Part shown: in pieces, positions 1 to 9,945 of the stretch
Numbering within the stretch: position 1 is the stretch's first letter
How the letters are laid out: each line of letters starts with the position of its first letter
Source: Incurvaria masculella
Lineage: Eukaryota > Arthropoda > Insecta > Lepidoptera > Incurvariidae
Assembly: GCA_946894095.1 (NCBI GenBank)
Contig: OX335659.1
Location: forward strand, 9,493,501-9,557,500
Length of the DNA stretch: 64,000 nucleotides
Direction: 5' to 3'
Made by a program: the position numbers and the translations under genes
The notes under the pieces: generated by a model
What the model was told of the DNA's origin: nothing
Database searches by the model: none
The model's input: only the letters and a program-made list of their open reading frames with translations

Positions 1-296
1 AGACAATTAACCCCTGCACTGACACTACTTGCGAAGATATCGACATAGCTCCGTCCTCGTGGCGACCCTATGACACGCGAACGCTATCTTGAACATTCCC
101 AATCACGTCACGTCTGTTGCCGTAGTAACTGGTTCATTCTGCCTCCTGCCTTATTAGACCGTCTGGCCCGAAAGCCACTATTTACGCACTGTATTTTTCC
201 ACAGTTCATTTAAATTTAGTTCACAAGAGGAAAATAAAACGGGCTCTTTAGGAAACAGTTCGGTGGGAAAGTACGCACAATATATCATATTTATTT
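1..296. other. Left edge, no gene seen
   Basis: I see no exon or recognisable repeat here. The stretch lies 3' of the UGT exon-copy array and would be UGT intron if the remaining UGT exons lie to the left of the window. Confidence 0.4.
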
Positions 297-1575
297 ATCT
301 TGGACATCTGTTGGGTGTTGTCGAGATGCAGGCCGCCGACCTCGGTGATCGGACGCACGTCGTTGAAGCTGAAGCGACCTTTGGCGGCGTATCCGGCCCG
401 AACAGTCGCTCAGAGTGAACACTGAAGATGAGTTGGTTACCTTGGGCACCTGTTGGGTGTTGTCGAGATTCAGACCACTGACCTCGGCGAGCAGACGCAC
501 GGCGTTGATGCTGAAATGATTGTTGGCGGCGTATCCGGCCCGAACAGTCGCTCAGAGTGAACACTGAAGATGAGTTGGTTACCTTGGGCACCTGTTGGGT
601 GTTGTCGAGATTCAGGCCACTGACCTCGGCGAGCAGACGCACGGCGTTGATGCTGAAATGATTGTTGGCGGCGTATCCGGCCCGAACAGTCGCTCAGAGT
701 GAACACTGAAGATGGGTTGGTTACCTTGGGCACATGTCGGGTGTTGTCGAGATGCAGGCCACTGACCTCGGCGAGCGGACGCACGTCGGTGATGCTGAAA
801 TGATTGTTGGCGGCGTACCGGCCCGAACAGTCGCTCAGAGTGAACACTGAAGATGAGTTGGTTACCTTGGGCACCTGTTGGGTGTTGTCGAGATTCAGGC
901 CACTGACCTCGGCGAGCAGACGCACGGCGTTGATGCTGAAATGATTGTTGGCGGCGTATCCGGCCCGAACAGTCGCTCAGAGTGAACCCTGAAGATGGGT
1001 TGGTTACCTTGGGCACATGTCGGGTGTTGTCGAGATGCAGGCCACTGACCTCGGCGAGCGGACGCACGGCGTTGATGCTGAAATGATTGTTGGCGGCGTA
1101 TCCGGCCCGAACAGTCGCTCAGAGTGAACACTGAAGATGGGTTGGTTACCTTGGGCACATGTCGTGTGTTGTCGAGATGCAGGCCACTGACCTCGGCGAG
1201 CGGACGCACGTTGGTAATGCTGAAATGATTGTTGGCGGCGTATCCGGCCCGAACAGTCGCTCAGAGTGAACACTGAAGATAGTTGGTTACCTTGGGCACC
1301 TGTTGGGTGTTGTCTAGATGCAGGCCACTGACCTCGGCGAGCGGACGCAGGTCGTTGATGCTGAAATCATTGTTTGCGGCGTATCCGGCCCGAACAGTCG
1401 CTCAGAGTGAAGACTGAAGATGAGTTGGTTACCTTGGGCACCTGTTGGGTTTTGTCGAGATGCAGGCCACCGACCTCGGTGATCGGACGCACTGCGTTGA
1501 AGCTGAAGTGACCATTGGCGGCATATCCGGCCAAAATAGTCGCTCAGAGTGAACACTGAAAATTAGATAGGTAAC
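297..1575 (-). repeat. Tandem array of decayed UGT exon-3 copies (142-bp unit)
   Basis: The exon-end motif recurs at 297, 439, 581, 723, 864, 1006, 1148, 1289, 1431 and, in the true exon, 1573, so the period is 142 bp (twice 141). Each unit reads, on the minus strand, from an acceptor-like CATCTTCAG through FGPDTPP and a NNHFSINDVRPL-like segment to GTGCCCAAG followed by GTAACC. Compared with the intact exon, all copies I checked share a 40-bp loss after FGPDTPP and a 12-bp loss after DVRPL. The 40-bp loss shifts the frame, so the copies cannot replace exon 3. The shared losses mean the array grew from one already damaged copy. The copy furthest from the exon has lost its donor (AAGATAAAT). 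Confidence 0.9.
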
Positions 1576-1749
1576 CTTGGGAAGCTGTTGGGTATTGTCG
1601 AGATGGAGGCCGCCGACCTCGATGAGCGAGGGTGCGAGCGGACGCACGTCGTTGATGCTGAAGTGGCTGTTGGACAGCACAAGGCTGTAGTTGCGCGCCA
1701 GCTGCTCCAGCGGCGGCGTGTCCGGCCCGAACAGTCGTTCCGCCACTAG
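1576..1749 (-). CDS. UDP-glycosyltransferase, exon 3
   Basis: This 174-nt exon has 58 codons, is phase 0 at both ends, and is bounded by GTGCGCAG and GTTACC. It continues exon 2 without a shift and encodes LVAERLFGPDTPPLEQLARN followed by a segment with LVLSNSHFSINDVRPL and IEVGGLHL. This is the conserved block just before the sugar-donor domain of insect UGTs. UGTs transfer a sugar from a UDP-sugar to small lipophilic molecules and sit in the ER membrane with the active side in the lumen. The donor-binding signature and the C-terminal membrane anchor would be in later exons, which are not in the window. Directly downstream lies the array of decayed copies of this exon. Whether the locus still makes a full enzyme cannot be told from here. 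Confidence 0.88.
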
Positions 1750-1906
1750 CTGCGCACGTCATTCACACCTTTATAGTACAGTTGCCGGCTCTCACGAGCT
1801 CACGAGCGCAATAAATCATGGGTAGAGCTCAACAAAGTGGCAACTTCTTTCCTCTAGGTACTAGGTCTAAGTGACTAGCGAGACCGGCTTGCTTTGGTGG
1901 GCCTGC

Positions 1907-2181
1907 TTTTTTTAGGGTTCCGTACCCGAAGGGTGAAAACGGAACCCTATTACTAAGCCTCCGCTGTCCGTCCGTCTGTCACAGGGTTATATCTCATGAA
2001 CCGTAAACGTAGGCAGCTGAAATTTTCACAGAGTTTGTATTTATTTTGCCGCTATAACAACAAATAGGTAATTTAAAAAATAATAAAAATTAAAGGGGAG
2101 GCATACGAAAAACGTGATTTTTCGGTATTAATGGTACGGAACCCTTCGTGTGCGAGTCCGACTCGCACTTGGCCGGTTTTC
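1907..2181 (-). repeat. Lepidopteran GGCCAAGTGCGAGTC-family repeat, copy 1
   Basis: The copy runs from TTTAGGGTTCCGTACC through a CCGTCCGTCTGTCAC block and CCGCTATAACAACAAATA to GTCCGACTCGCACTTGGCC. The ends carry subterminal inverted repeats (GGGTTCCGTACC against GGTACGGAACCC). The family is non-coding and about 0.3 kb long. I know the sequence as a very common lepidopteran repeat but do not assign it to a class. It lies in UGT intron 2. Confidence 0.85.
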
Positions 2182-2352
2182 TTAGCCCTTTCACATTACA
2201 ATTTAGGAAATCTACCAACGTGTTCCTCCTCATCCGTCCAGTCTGACTCGAAAACATGCTTCTTATTCCTCCCTAGTTCTTTCTTTCTGGTGTCTTATTC
2301 ACCAACATTGGGAAATACAAAAATGAAAGTTGAAAGCTGCAATGAAACGAAC

Positions 2353-2817
2353 CTGTGAGGGGATCTGCGACTTGTGCCGGTACGCAATCTTCGCGTAGAG
2401 GATCGCGAAAGTGTTGAGGGCCCGCTCCCAGAGGTCCATGCGCTGGCCGAAGCCCATCATGTAGGCGGGGATGTAGGCGGGGTGGTCAGGGTTGGCGAGC
2501 TGCTCGTTGACCCACGGCAGCGGCACGCTCGACAGCAGCCCCACGACCGGCGCGCCGAAGCGGTGCGCGAAGCCGAGCGGGCACTCCGTCCCGAACACCT
2601 CCACTATGACCAGGTCGAACGTGGCCGTCGAGTTGAGCAGCGCCCGCACGCCCTCCACGCGGGAGAGGCTCTCGCACGCCTCCACACACTCGCCCATGAT
2701 CTGGTCGAGGTTGCTCATGAACTCGGGCACGAGGGCTCTCGGGGTGGTCAGGTTGTTCGCTATTTCCGGTATCGTCCCCGCTATACTGATCTCGTCCACG
2801 TTGGGTAGTGCATTATT
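2353..2817 (-). CDS. UDP-glycosyltransferase, exon 2
   Basis: The exon has 465 nt (155 codons), phase 0 at both ends, with acceptor CCCGTTTCAG and donor CACAG|GTTCGT. It encodes the rest of the N-terminal, acceptor-binding domain: NNALPNVDEISIAG at the start, then FDLVIVEVFGTECPLGFAHR, a GAPVVGLLSSVPLPWVNEQ stretch, and NPDHPAYIPAYMMGF with LWERALNTF. The NP..PAY(I/V)P and F.ERxxN motifs are typical of insect UGTs. The exon is open throughout with no damage. It joins exon 1 (ISHFAM) and exon 3 (LVAERLFGPD) in frame, which supports all three exon calls. It is GC-rich compared with the flanking intron. Confidence 0.93.
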
Positions 2818-2888
2818 CTGAAACGGGAATTCCCTATTCAGTTAGTCAGCAGTCTTTGAAAAATTGGCCAACTTGCCGCAATGAGTCG

Positions 2889-2947
2889 TTGGAGCGAAAA
2901 TTATGACTTGCATGCCCCGCTCATGCATGTCATAATTTTCGCTCCAA
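2889..2947. repeat. Near-perfect 59-bp hairpin
   Basis: Arms of 26 bp (TTGGAGCGAAAATTATGAC then TGCATG, one mismatch) flank a 7-bp loop. It lies about 70 bp upstream of the UGT exon 2 acceptor in transcript direction. It could be a tiny foldback element or an RNA hairpin in the UGT pre-mRNA. Nothing else identifies it. Confidence 0.8.
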
Positions 2948-3032
2948 TGTTAACTAACCCCCTGACTATAACAGCATCGGCATCGTAATATTTGAGGAGT
3001 TAAAACAATCGTCTCTTATTCGAGATATATAA

Positions 3033-4317
3033 TAGGTCGGGGAAAAAGTCTTTTCGCATTATAGTATGTATGAACTTGTAATAAAATCTCTTTGGCTATA
3101 CTATTTGTATCTGGCTGGTTTTGGTATCATTGAAAGTTTAAATTTTAAAGAACATAATTCCAAATTCAAATTAGGAAAATGTGTGATTCTCATTTGTTTT
3201 TCGTACTGTCAAAATGAGTGAATCTAATGAAGAAATTCGATACATTTTAAAATTTTACTACAAAAAAGGTAAAAATGCAACGCAACCCGCGAAAAAAATT
3301 TGCGATGTTTATGGACCTAGTGCAGTGTCTGTGAGAGTAGCACAAATTTGGTTTAAGCGTTTTCAATCCGGAAATTTTGATGTCAAAGATGCACGTCGCT
3401 CTGGTCGCCCTATTACGGATAAAATGGATGCCATTTTTGAAAAAGTGGAGCAAGATCGGCATATCAGTAGTTACGACGTAGCTGAAGAACTAGGAATTGA
3501 CCACAAAACAGTTTTGGCGCATTTGAAAAAAACTGGGTACACAAAAAAGCTCGATATTTGGGTACCTCACGAGCTCACTGAAAGAAACCTAATGAACCGT
3601 GTACTCATTTGTGATTCTTTATTACGACGTAATGAAACCGAACCATTTTTGAAGAAGCTGATAACTGGTGATGAAAAGTGGATCACGTACGACAAGAACG
3701 TGCGAAAAAGGTCGTGGTCAAAGGCCGGTCAAGCTTCACAGACTGTGGCGAAACCCGGGTTAACTCGCAACAAGGTGATGCTGTGTGTGTGGTGGGATTG
3801 GAAGGGCATTATTCATTATGAGCTGTTACCACCAGGCAGGAGCATCGATTCTGAACTCTACTGCGAACAACTGATGAGATTAAAGCAAGAAGTTGAGAGA
3901 AAGCGGCCGGAATTAATCAACAGAAGGGGTGTGGTTTTTCATCATGATAACGCTAGACCTCACACATCTTTAGCCACTCAGCAAAAACTAAGAGAGTTTG
4001 GCTGGGAGGTGTTAATGCATCCGCCGTATAGTCCTGACCTTGCACCTTCAGATTTCCACCTGTTTAGGTCTCTTCAGAATTCTTTAGGCAGTGTCAGGTT
4101 AACATCACGAGAGGACTGCCAAAACCACTTGTCGCGGTATATTGATCAGAAGTCCCAATATTTCTATAGCAATGGGATCATGTCCCTACCTACAAGATGG
4201 CAAAAAGTTATCGAACAAAATGGTACCTACATACTTTAGTTAAATGTAAATAAACCATATTAAAAAATGTTTTGAATTTTCTTAAAAAATGCGAAGAAAC
4301 TTTTCCCCCAACCAATA
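3033..4317 (+). mobile_element. Full-length mariner transposon
   Basis: The element is about 1.28 kb, the normal size of a mariner. Its left end reads GGTCGGGGAAAAAGTCTTTT and its right end, inverted, GGTTGGGGGAAAAGTTTCTT, both continuing into CGCATT, so the terminal inverted repeats are about 28 bp with a few mismatches. A TA dinucleotide is present at each edge. It carries one uninterrupted transposase gene. It sits in UGT intron 1, opposite to the UGT in orientation. Confidence 0.93.
3214..4239 (+). CDS. mariner transposase, intact DD34D
   Basis: This 341-residue frame has no stop or frameshift and starts at an ATG 180 bp inside the left inverted repeat. Residues 1-110 hold the paired helix-turn-helix region that binds the terminal repeats, with the linker motif RSGRP at 62-66. 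WVPHEL at 116-121 is the mariner signature. The catalytic acidic residues are D153 (TGDEKW), D245 (HHDNARPH) and D280 (SPDLAPSD); 34 residues separate the last two, which defines mariner rather than Tc1. The enzyme cuts and pastes its own element into TA sites in the nucleus. The wording resembles the Hsmar1/cecropia side of the family more than Himar1, but that is from memory. Intactness suggests recent arrival or activity. Confidence 0.96.
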   Translation: MSESNEEIRYILKFYYKKGKNATQPAKKICDVYGPSAVSVRVAQIWFKRFQSGNFDVKDARRSGRPITDKMDAIFEKVEQDRHISSYDVAEELGIDHKTVLAHLKKTGYTKKLDIWVPHELTERNLMNRVLICDSLLRRNETEPFLKKLITGDEKWITYDKNVRKRSWSKAGQASQTVAKPGLTRNKVMLCVWWDWKGIIHYELLPPGRSIDSELYCEQLMRLKQEVERKRPELINRRGVVFHHDNARPHTSLATQQKLREFGWEVLMHPPYSPDLAPSDFHLFRSLQNSLGSVRLTSREDCQNHLSRYIDQKSQYFYSNGIMSLPTRWQKVIEQNGTYIL

Positions 4318-5375
4318 CATTAAAAGGTATAGGAGTATCCTAATGGAGGTTCTCAATCGGATTTATTTTTATCGGCTAACTGACTAATTAAGTAACTTTC
4401 ATTCGATGTGCAATAGATAATCCTAAGCGCGCATCGTGTAAACGCTACTGGTGCCAGTTGGTCATTGGCACTCAATGGTGGCACTTGATTGGTCCTTACG
4501 CAAGTGCGCTTCGCTACTGGCTACCCTGCTACCATCCCTCATGGTCGTACTACTAGCCCGCTTGCCCCGAGCACGGACACACGAGCATGCCGTGACCTCT
4601 ACTACCGAAGCAACTCGCGTGGGCACTAGCACCCGTATTAGAGTTATCGGACTAACTTGAATGCGCCGGTTTTTGTAAGGTTAGTCTGGTGCTAATCTCG
4701 TACTGAGTTTGGTCAGATTCTCTTTGAATACGATTGTAGATCTTCATTTGCGTAGCGTCGGAACGCTTGGTGCCCCACGCACACCAGCAATGGCCCACAT
4801 TTTGCCACAACATAACGCGGCAAGAGTTAAGGCGTCGGCCGCGCCCGTTTGGCCTGCTGCGGCCTGCAGGCAGATAGCTGCGGATCTTGTTTATGTTGAG
4901 GCACGCTCGCTGTGCATTCATTAAGATAGGCGAGTGAGTGATGTCAGCGCGGAGCGGCGGTGGGTGGCCGCTGGCTGACCCCTGACATGACGCGACGTCT
5001 GCCGCCGCCCCAACATCACCCACGCACCTCGTGCCAGTTTACGCTACGCGCTACCACAGAATAAGTAAAATTGCGCGAGAGAACTGATTTTCCCACAGAG
5101 GGGAGAGGAGGAGAGAGTTCCGAGGTGCTGGAGGCTATTCCAAACACAAAACTCACATATGCAAACGTTTCAATCCTCGTACTGACAAAGTGACAGCTTA
5201 TCGAAATAAACTAAAATTACAAAATGCGCAATCAGCTTTTCCCCACGTACCACATTGCGTATGTCCTACATACCCGCATATGTCCTAATACATTTTAGTC
5301 TATGGTCAACTAAACGTCTCAGCACACAACGGTTTTAATGCGACAAAACTACTAAATTGTGCAGTCAAAAAGTGT
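4318..5375. other. UGT intron 1 sequence, nothing recognised
   Basis: Only short frames on both strands occur here, without family resemblance or convincing splice sites. The part at 4440-5060 is richer in GC than its surroundings but I cannot name it. Confidence 0.4.
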
Positions 5376-5668
5376 AAAAACCGGCCAAGTGCGAGTCGGA
5401 CTCGCACACGAAAGGTTCCGTACCATCGTAGAAAAAAAAAACAAAAAAATCATTTTTTTAATTTTAATTATTTTTTAATCTTACCTATTTGTTGTTATAG
5501 CGGCAAAATAAATACACACTCTGTGAAAATTTCAGCTGTCTACCTGTTACGGTTACTGAGATATAGCCCTGTGACAGACGGACAGACGGACGGACGGACG
5601 GACGGACGGACAGCGGAGGCTTAGTAATAGGGTTCCGTTTTCACCCTTTGGGTACGAACCCTAAAAAC
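5376..5668 (+). repeat. GGCCAAGTGCGAGTC-family repeat, copy 2
   Basis: The copy starts AAAACCGGCCAAGTGCGAGT and ends CTTTGGGTACGAACCCTAAA, with a (GGAC)n block at 5577-5611. It is opposite in orientation to copy 3, which begins 320 bp further on, so the two could pair as a foldback. Confidence 0.88.
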
Positions 5669-5989
5669 AGGACTGAAAATAAGAAGTTGCATGGACTTTT
5701 CTTTCGAAGCTCAGGCGTGCATATTGAGACCAAAACGTTTAAATTCGAAGTATCAATAGATTGCAAACGGGGCGGCGCGCGGTGGAGGCGGCGCGTGAGC
5801 TGGCTGTCCCGCGCCGCCGATGTTTGTTGATCGCGCATGGAAGTGGAATAGAGCGCGTGAACACAGGGGCATGGCATGGGTTTTCCGCGAGGAAACGAGA
5901 CCACATATGATCGAGCAGTTTATAAGGGTGCAAAGCGAGGAAATTTGTAGTTTTCGCGGGTTGGTTGACCGTACATATGTAAAAGTGTG

Positions 5990-6275
5990 TTTTTAGGGTC
6001 CCGTAGCCAAAGGGTGCCAACGGAAACCTATTACTAACCCTCCACTGTCCATCCGTCCGTCCGTCCGTCCATCCGTGTCCGTCTGTCACAGGACTGTATC
6101 TCATGAACCGTAATTGGTAGGCAGCCGAAATTTTCACGGTATGACAACAAATAACTAAAATAATAAAAAATAAAGGGGCCCCCATACAAAAAACCTGATT
6201 TTTCTGTGTTAAATCTTGTACTATGGTACGGAACCCTTCGCGTGCGAGTCCGACTCGCACTTGGCCGGGTTTTTT
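5990..6275 (-). repeat. GGCCAAGTGCGAGTC-family repeat, copy 3
   Basis: Inverted copy of the same family, from TTTTAGGGTCCCGTAGCC to CGACTCGCACTTGGCCGGG. The tandem CCGT block at 6052-6075 is the complement of the GGAC block in copy 2. Confidence 0.88.
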
Positions 6276-6969
6276 CACAAGGTGAGATAAATGAGTCGTA
6301 ACTGAAACTAAAGTGCACGAAAGGACACAAAATCTAAATCAACGTCAACGTATGATTAAACACGTCACTTTTTAAAAACAGTATAGAAGGGAGCTGAGTC
6401 AACTCCATGCGGTTCGCAAAAAGCTTGAACATTGATTAACTCAGCCGTCTTTTCCTGCAGTCGTGCCTAAAATTACTAAAAGTAGTACTTTGTTCATAGA
6501 GTAATTATGACTTTGTTACGTACATTTGATACGTATTGTATTGCTGAAATGTCACTTTCGACAATTTTGGTTAGTCGGTTTCTTTGCGATTTTTTATATC
6601 AACATAAGGCTAATTATCATATTAACATATTTTGAGAAACATGGTTGCGCGTATTGTTCACAATTCTTATTACACATTCCAAACAACAAGCTCTATCTGT
6701 GGGTTAAAGTACAATGTACGTTTTCTTTGTCAGACGTGTATTTACATATCGATCAAATAACAACTACATACATCAATAGGAAAATTAATCGTGGTAACCC
6801 GGTAAATAATGAAAAGGATATACTTTATTATTAAGTAAAAATGTGTTATTATCATGTAATTTTAAATGTTTTTGACGTCTTTATGTAACACCTTTCGTGT
6901 CATAAAATCAACCCGTCACACCGCGTTCCATAAGGAACTAGATGTACTTGATTACCATTACTAATGTAA
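6276..6969. other. Intron sequence, nothing recognised
   Basis: AT-rich DNA with one 102-codon chance frame (6526-6834) of low-complexity Ile/Tyr/Asn content and no start context, splice sites or known motif. Confidence 0.4.
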
Positions 6970-7089
6970 CCTTGCTAATAAAGCAAAGGTCCTGGCATGA
7001 CACCGAATTCCTTTGGGAATTTGGTGTGTTGGCCTAGTATAACGACGGTGGGTGTGCCATCCACGTCCTGTTACATAAAAAAAACTTTT
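6970..7089 (+). mobile_element. SINE 3'-end fragment
   Basis: AGGTCCTGGCATGACACCGA, a GGAATTTGGTGTGTTGG block and CCTGTTACATAAAAAAAA match the 3' third of the SINE family seen at 42788, 46632 and 48139. The head and middle are missing. Confidence 0.75.
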
Positions 7090-7392
7090 TTTTTAAATAT
7101 TTTTTTATCTTTTAGATTAGAAAATATTGGCTAATAAACATTGGAAAAAGTTGTCTCTTTTGCGTTCATTTTCGATTTTTTAATGGAAAATACAGATTTT
7201 TACATAAAAAAATTGATTAAAATCTGACAACGTTTAGGGGTAGTAAAACGTTAGGGCCTGCAAGACGATTTCGCTATTTTAATGGCAGCCGCCATGCAAA
7301 ATTGTGCCTTGGCCAATGGACAAGGAATGCATTTATTAAAATTTTCTAATCTTAGATTTCCTGTGACTTCACGACAGTCTTAATTGAAATTA
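7090..7392. repeat. Unnamed interspersed repeat X, copy 1
   Basis: Four places in the window (7090, 12055, 22405, 35945) share GAAAATATTGGCTAATAAACATTGG, AATCTGACAACGTTTAGGGG, GAAGACGATTTCGCTA and a ...GCATTTCTTAAA..CTTAGATTTCCT block, each given here in pieces. No coding frame and no clear terminal repeats are visible, so the class is unknown. A decayed non-autonomous DNA element is one possibility. Confidence 0.7.
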
Positions 7393-7869
7393 ACGGAGTA
7401 GGGGCTTGCGAAAATAGGTCTGGCCGAGGTTTTTTGTTCATGGGCTTATTTGCGATCGATCTGTGGTACGGTATGATCAATGCGCGAGTGCGATTCGCAC
7501 TTGCATAATTATTCAACAATTTGACCGCCATAACACCAAGTCAACAAGAAAGGTAGGTAAAGTAGGCGATGTTGTCACCGAGTCATCGACCGCGGACTTA
7601 TCGCCTCATAAAAAAATATTTCGTTCACACAAGATATTTGACCTCTATGTTATCTCAAAGTGTTCGTCGAACTTGAATCGTAGTGACCTCGAGGCAAGGT
7701 GACAAACATACATATGTTTGTCAAAACTTTTGATCTCATTATATAATTATTGCTGTAATTAATATTAATTACGAGCAGTTGATTCGGTCCGTTTTGCGTA
7801 GGCAATGGCTACGCGAGAGTGGTGCAAAATAAAGAAAATTGGCACGACTATATTCTATTTATTTCAATT

Positions 7870-8272
7870 CTTTTTTTTTATGCGACCTGACATGGATGGC
7901 TAATACCACACAACTACCGTTATGATATTAGCCCAATAAACCACATTCCCGAAGGAATTAGGTCAGGACCTTCCCTTTATGAGCACGGCTACATTGAACT
8001 GGATGGAAAACACGGACAATTTTTCATTGCCGCTTCGACCATCTTTTCATCCAATGCGATGGTACCAACCCGGGCGGGCTTAAACCCTACCATCTAGTAG
8101 GGGAAGGGGACCTACAGTTTTACATGGATTCCGAACCATGGAGCAGCTCGCATTCGTAACGAAATGCACTTATCGAACTCTGAAAGAGAAAGACAGTGGT
8201 GCAAGTTGGTATTGAACCCGGGCCTCTGGTACGCTAGGCCAGTCACGGCGCCACTAGGCTACGAGCCGCTCA
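7870..8272 (-). mobile_element. tRNA-headed SINE, copy 1
   Basis: Read on the minus strand, the head is tRNA-like, with an A-box-like TAGCCTAGTGGCG and a B-box-like GGGTTCAATACC. The body follows (CCGCCCGGGTTGGTACCAT, GGTCGAAGCGGCAATGAAAA, CCATCCAGTTCAATGTAGCC) and the tail is GTCGCATAAAAAAAA. The body is the same as that of the 5S-headed SINEs further right. Confidence 0.85.
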
Positions 8273-8314
8273 AAAATTCACGACAAGGGAAGACACTTGC
8301 GATGTGCACTGATT

Positions 8315-8678
8315 CGTTTTTTTATGCAACCTGACATTGATGGCTGGCACACAACTACCGTTATGATATTAGCCCAATACACCACATTCCCGAATTAATT
8401 AGGTGCCATGCCAGGACCTTCCTTTTATGAGCACGGCTACATTGAACCGGATGGAAAACACGGACAATTTTTCATTGCCGCCTAAACCCTACCACCTACT
8501 AAGGGAAGGGACATACAGTTCTACATGGATTCCGAACCGTGGAGCAGCTCGCATTCGTGACGAAATGCACTTATCCCACTCAGAATGAGAAAGGAAGAGG
8601 TGAATGAACGGGACGAGGATTTGAACCCAGACTTCTGGTATGCTAGGCAAGTCCCCGCGCCACTAAGTTACGAGCGAC
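8315..8678 (-). mobile_element. tRNA-headed SINE, copy 2
   Basis: Same family and orientation as copy 1, only 40 bp away. The minus-strand head has AACTTAGTGGCGCGGGG and GGGTTCAAATCC. About 45 bp of the body, including the block with GGTACCAT, are deleted. Confidence 0.85.
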
Positions 8679-8884
8679 GTTGAGACGTATAGCAATGCGT
8701 TGATTGGTTAGAAATAATTGCCAACAGAGCATCTTTGAAACGCCCCCCAATTTCCTCAGGGCCCTTTACCGCCCCCCTTGTAGGCCTTTAGCGGCCACTA
8801 GAGGGTGTTATCGCCCACTTTGAGAAAGACTGGGAAAGCAGTTTTTGGTCAGGCGTAAAATACTGACACACTCTGTTGAGAACT

Positions 8885-9272
8885 CCCAGCTTTTTAGGCG
8901 AGCTTGGCCTTATCCTCTATATGGTGTCCGAAATTAAGGTTACGCGTCAGATCGACACCAAGAATCCCTATATGCTCGTCAATACCTCTACGTATTCCCC
9001 TGGAAGATCGCAGCTGCACTGAACACGCACGCGTGAGTCTTGCTCGCGTTAAACTCAACGAGGTTCTAGAGACCCCATCCGGAAACATTTTCCAGCATCT
9101 CTTTGAGTTAATAAGGAGACGCCGCCTAACCTTCGCCTCTTCAGCCCGGCTTGCGGTCCGGAGACTGGTGTACCTGGCTAGCACCGTGCTGTCATCTGCG
9201 TAGCAATCAATGTCACCCAAATTGAGCATATCATCATAGATATCATTAATGTGCAGCAGAAAAAGAGTTTAG
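8885..9272 (-). pseudogene. Non-LTR retrotransposon reverse transcriptase fragment
   Basis: The minus strand encodes HINDIYDDMLNLGDIDCYADD with STVLARY (read through one frameshift near 9245), the catalytic YADD box of a LINE reverse transcriptase, and then IGILGVDLTRNLNFGHHIEDKAKL, the conserved block that follows the palm domain. The part between them is scrambled and shortened. Only about 130 codons remain, so it is a dead fragment. Copy 4 of the GGCCAAG repeat lies directly next to its 5' side. The family is of the Jockey/CR1 type common in Lepidoptera, from memory. Confidence 0.85.
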
Positions 9273-9286
9273 GGACAGCACAAGCG

Positions 9287-9587
9287 AAAACCGGCCAAGT
9301 GCGAGTCGGACTCGCACACGAAGGGTTCCGTACCATCGTAAAAAAAACAAAAAAAAACACGTTTTTTGTATGGGAGCCCCCTTTCATTTTAATTATTTTT
9401 TAATGTTATATATTGTTATAGCGGCAAAATAAATACACACTCTGTGAAAATTTCAGCTGTCTACCTGTTACGGTTACTGAGATACAGCCTTGTGACAGAC
9501 GGACAGACGGACAGACGGACGGACGGACGGACAGCGGAGGCTTAGTAATAGGATTCCGTTTTCACCCTTTGGGTACGGAACCCTAAC
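9287..9587 (+). repeat. GGCCAAGTGCGAGTC-family repeat, copy 4
   Basis: Complete copy from GAAAACCGGCCAAGTGCGAG to CTTTGGGTACGGAACCCTAA, with a (GGAC)n block at 9497-9531. Confidence 0.9.
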
Positions 9588-9611
9588 AAGCGAAAAAAGA
9601 GGTTTTATCGT

Positions 9612-9945
9612 TGCCCGATTGCAGCTCCGGTAGATTCGAGCGATTGACATTTGCTGACTGGCCGCGTGCTTACTCCGCTGCCTTGAATCGCAAGCGGCTG
9701 CACATAAACTAAATCAGACCTAGGTTTGGTTCCGCGCAGCCGCTTGCGCTTGAAAGGAAAGGGCCAATTTCCACCCCGCCATTACGCGGCTCTACCCCTG
9801 TACCGAATCTAGCCCGCAAACATATTGTTTATTTTAATTAGGGCTGCATGGTCCTACCCGCGTATCTTTGCCCGATTGCAGCTCCCGTATATTCGAGCGA
9901 CTGGGATTTGTTGACTGGCTGCGTGCTTAACCTCACTCCGCTCTT
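9612..9945 (+). repeat. 75-bp direct repeat, 255 bp apart
   Basis: TTGCCCGATTGCAGCTCC, a TATTCGAGCGA block and GACTGGC.GCGTGCTTA occur at 9612-9680 and again at 9867-9935 with few changes. Between them lies an inverted pair (CAAGCGGCTGC at 9690, GCAGCCGCTTG at 9735). This may be a decayed element; no coding is seen. Confidence 0.6.

Noticed and set aside
291..1762. Series of 70-151-codon minus frames
   Set aside because: They are shifting reads through the 142-bp exon-copy array; none continues the UGT frame.
2374..2821. Plus-strand frames of 144 and 109 codons
   Set aside because: They are antisense shadows of UGT exon 2, caused by its GC-rich codons.
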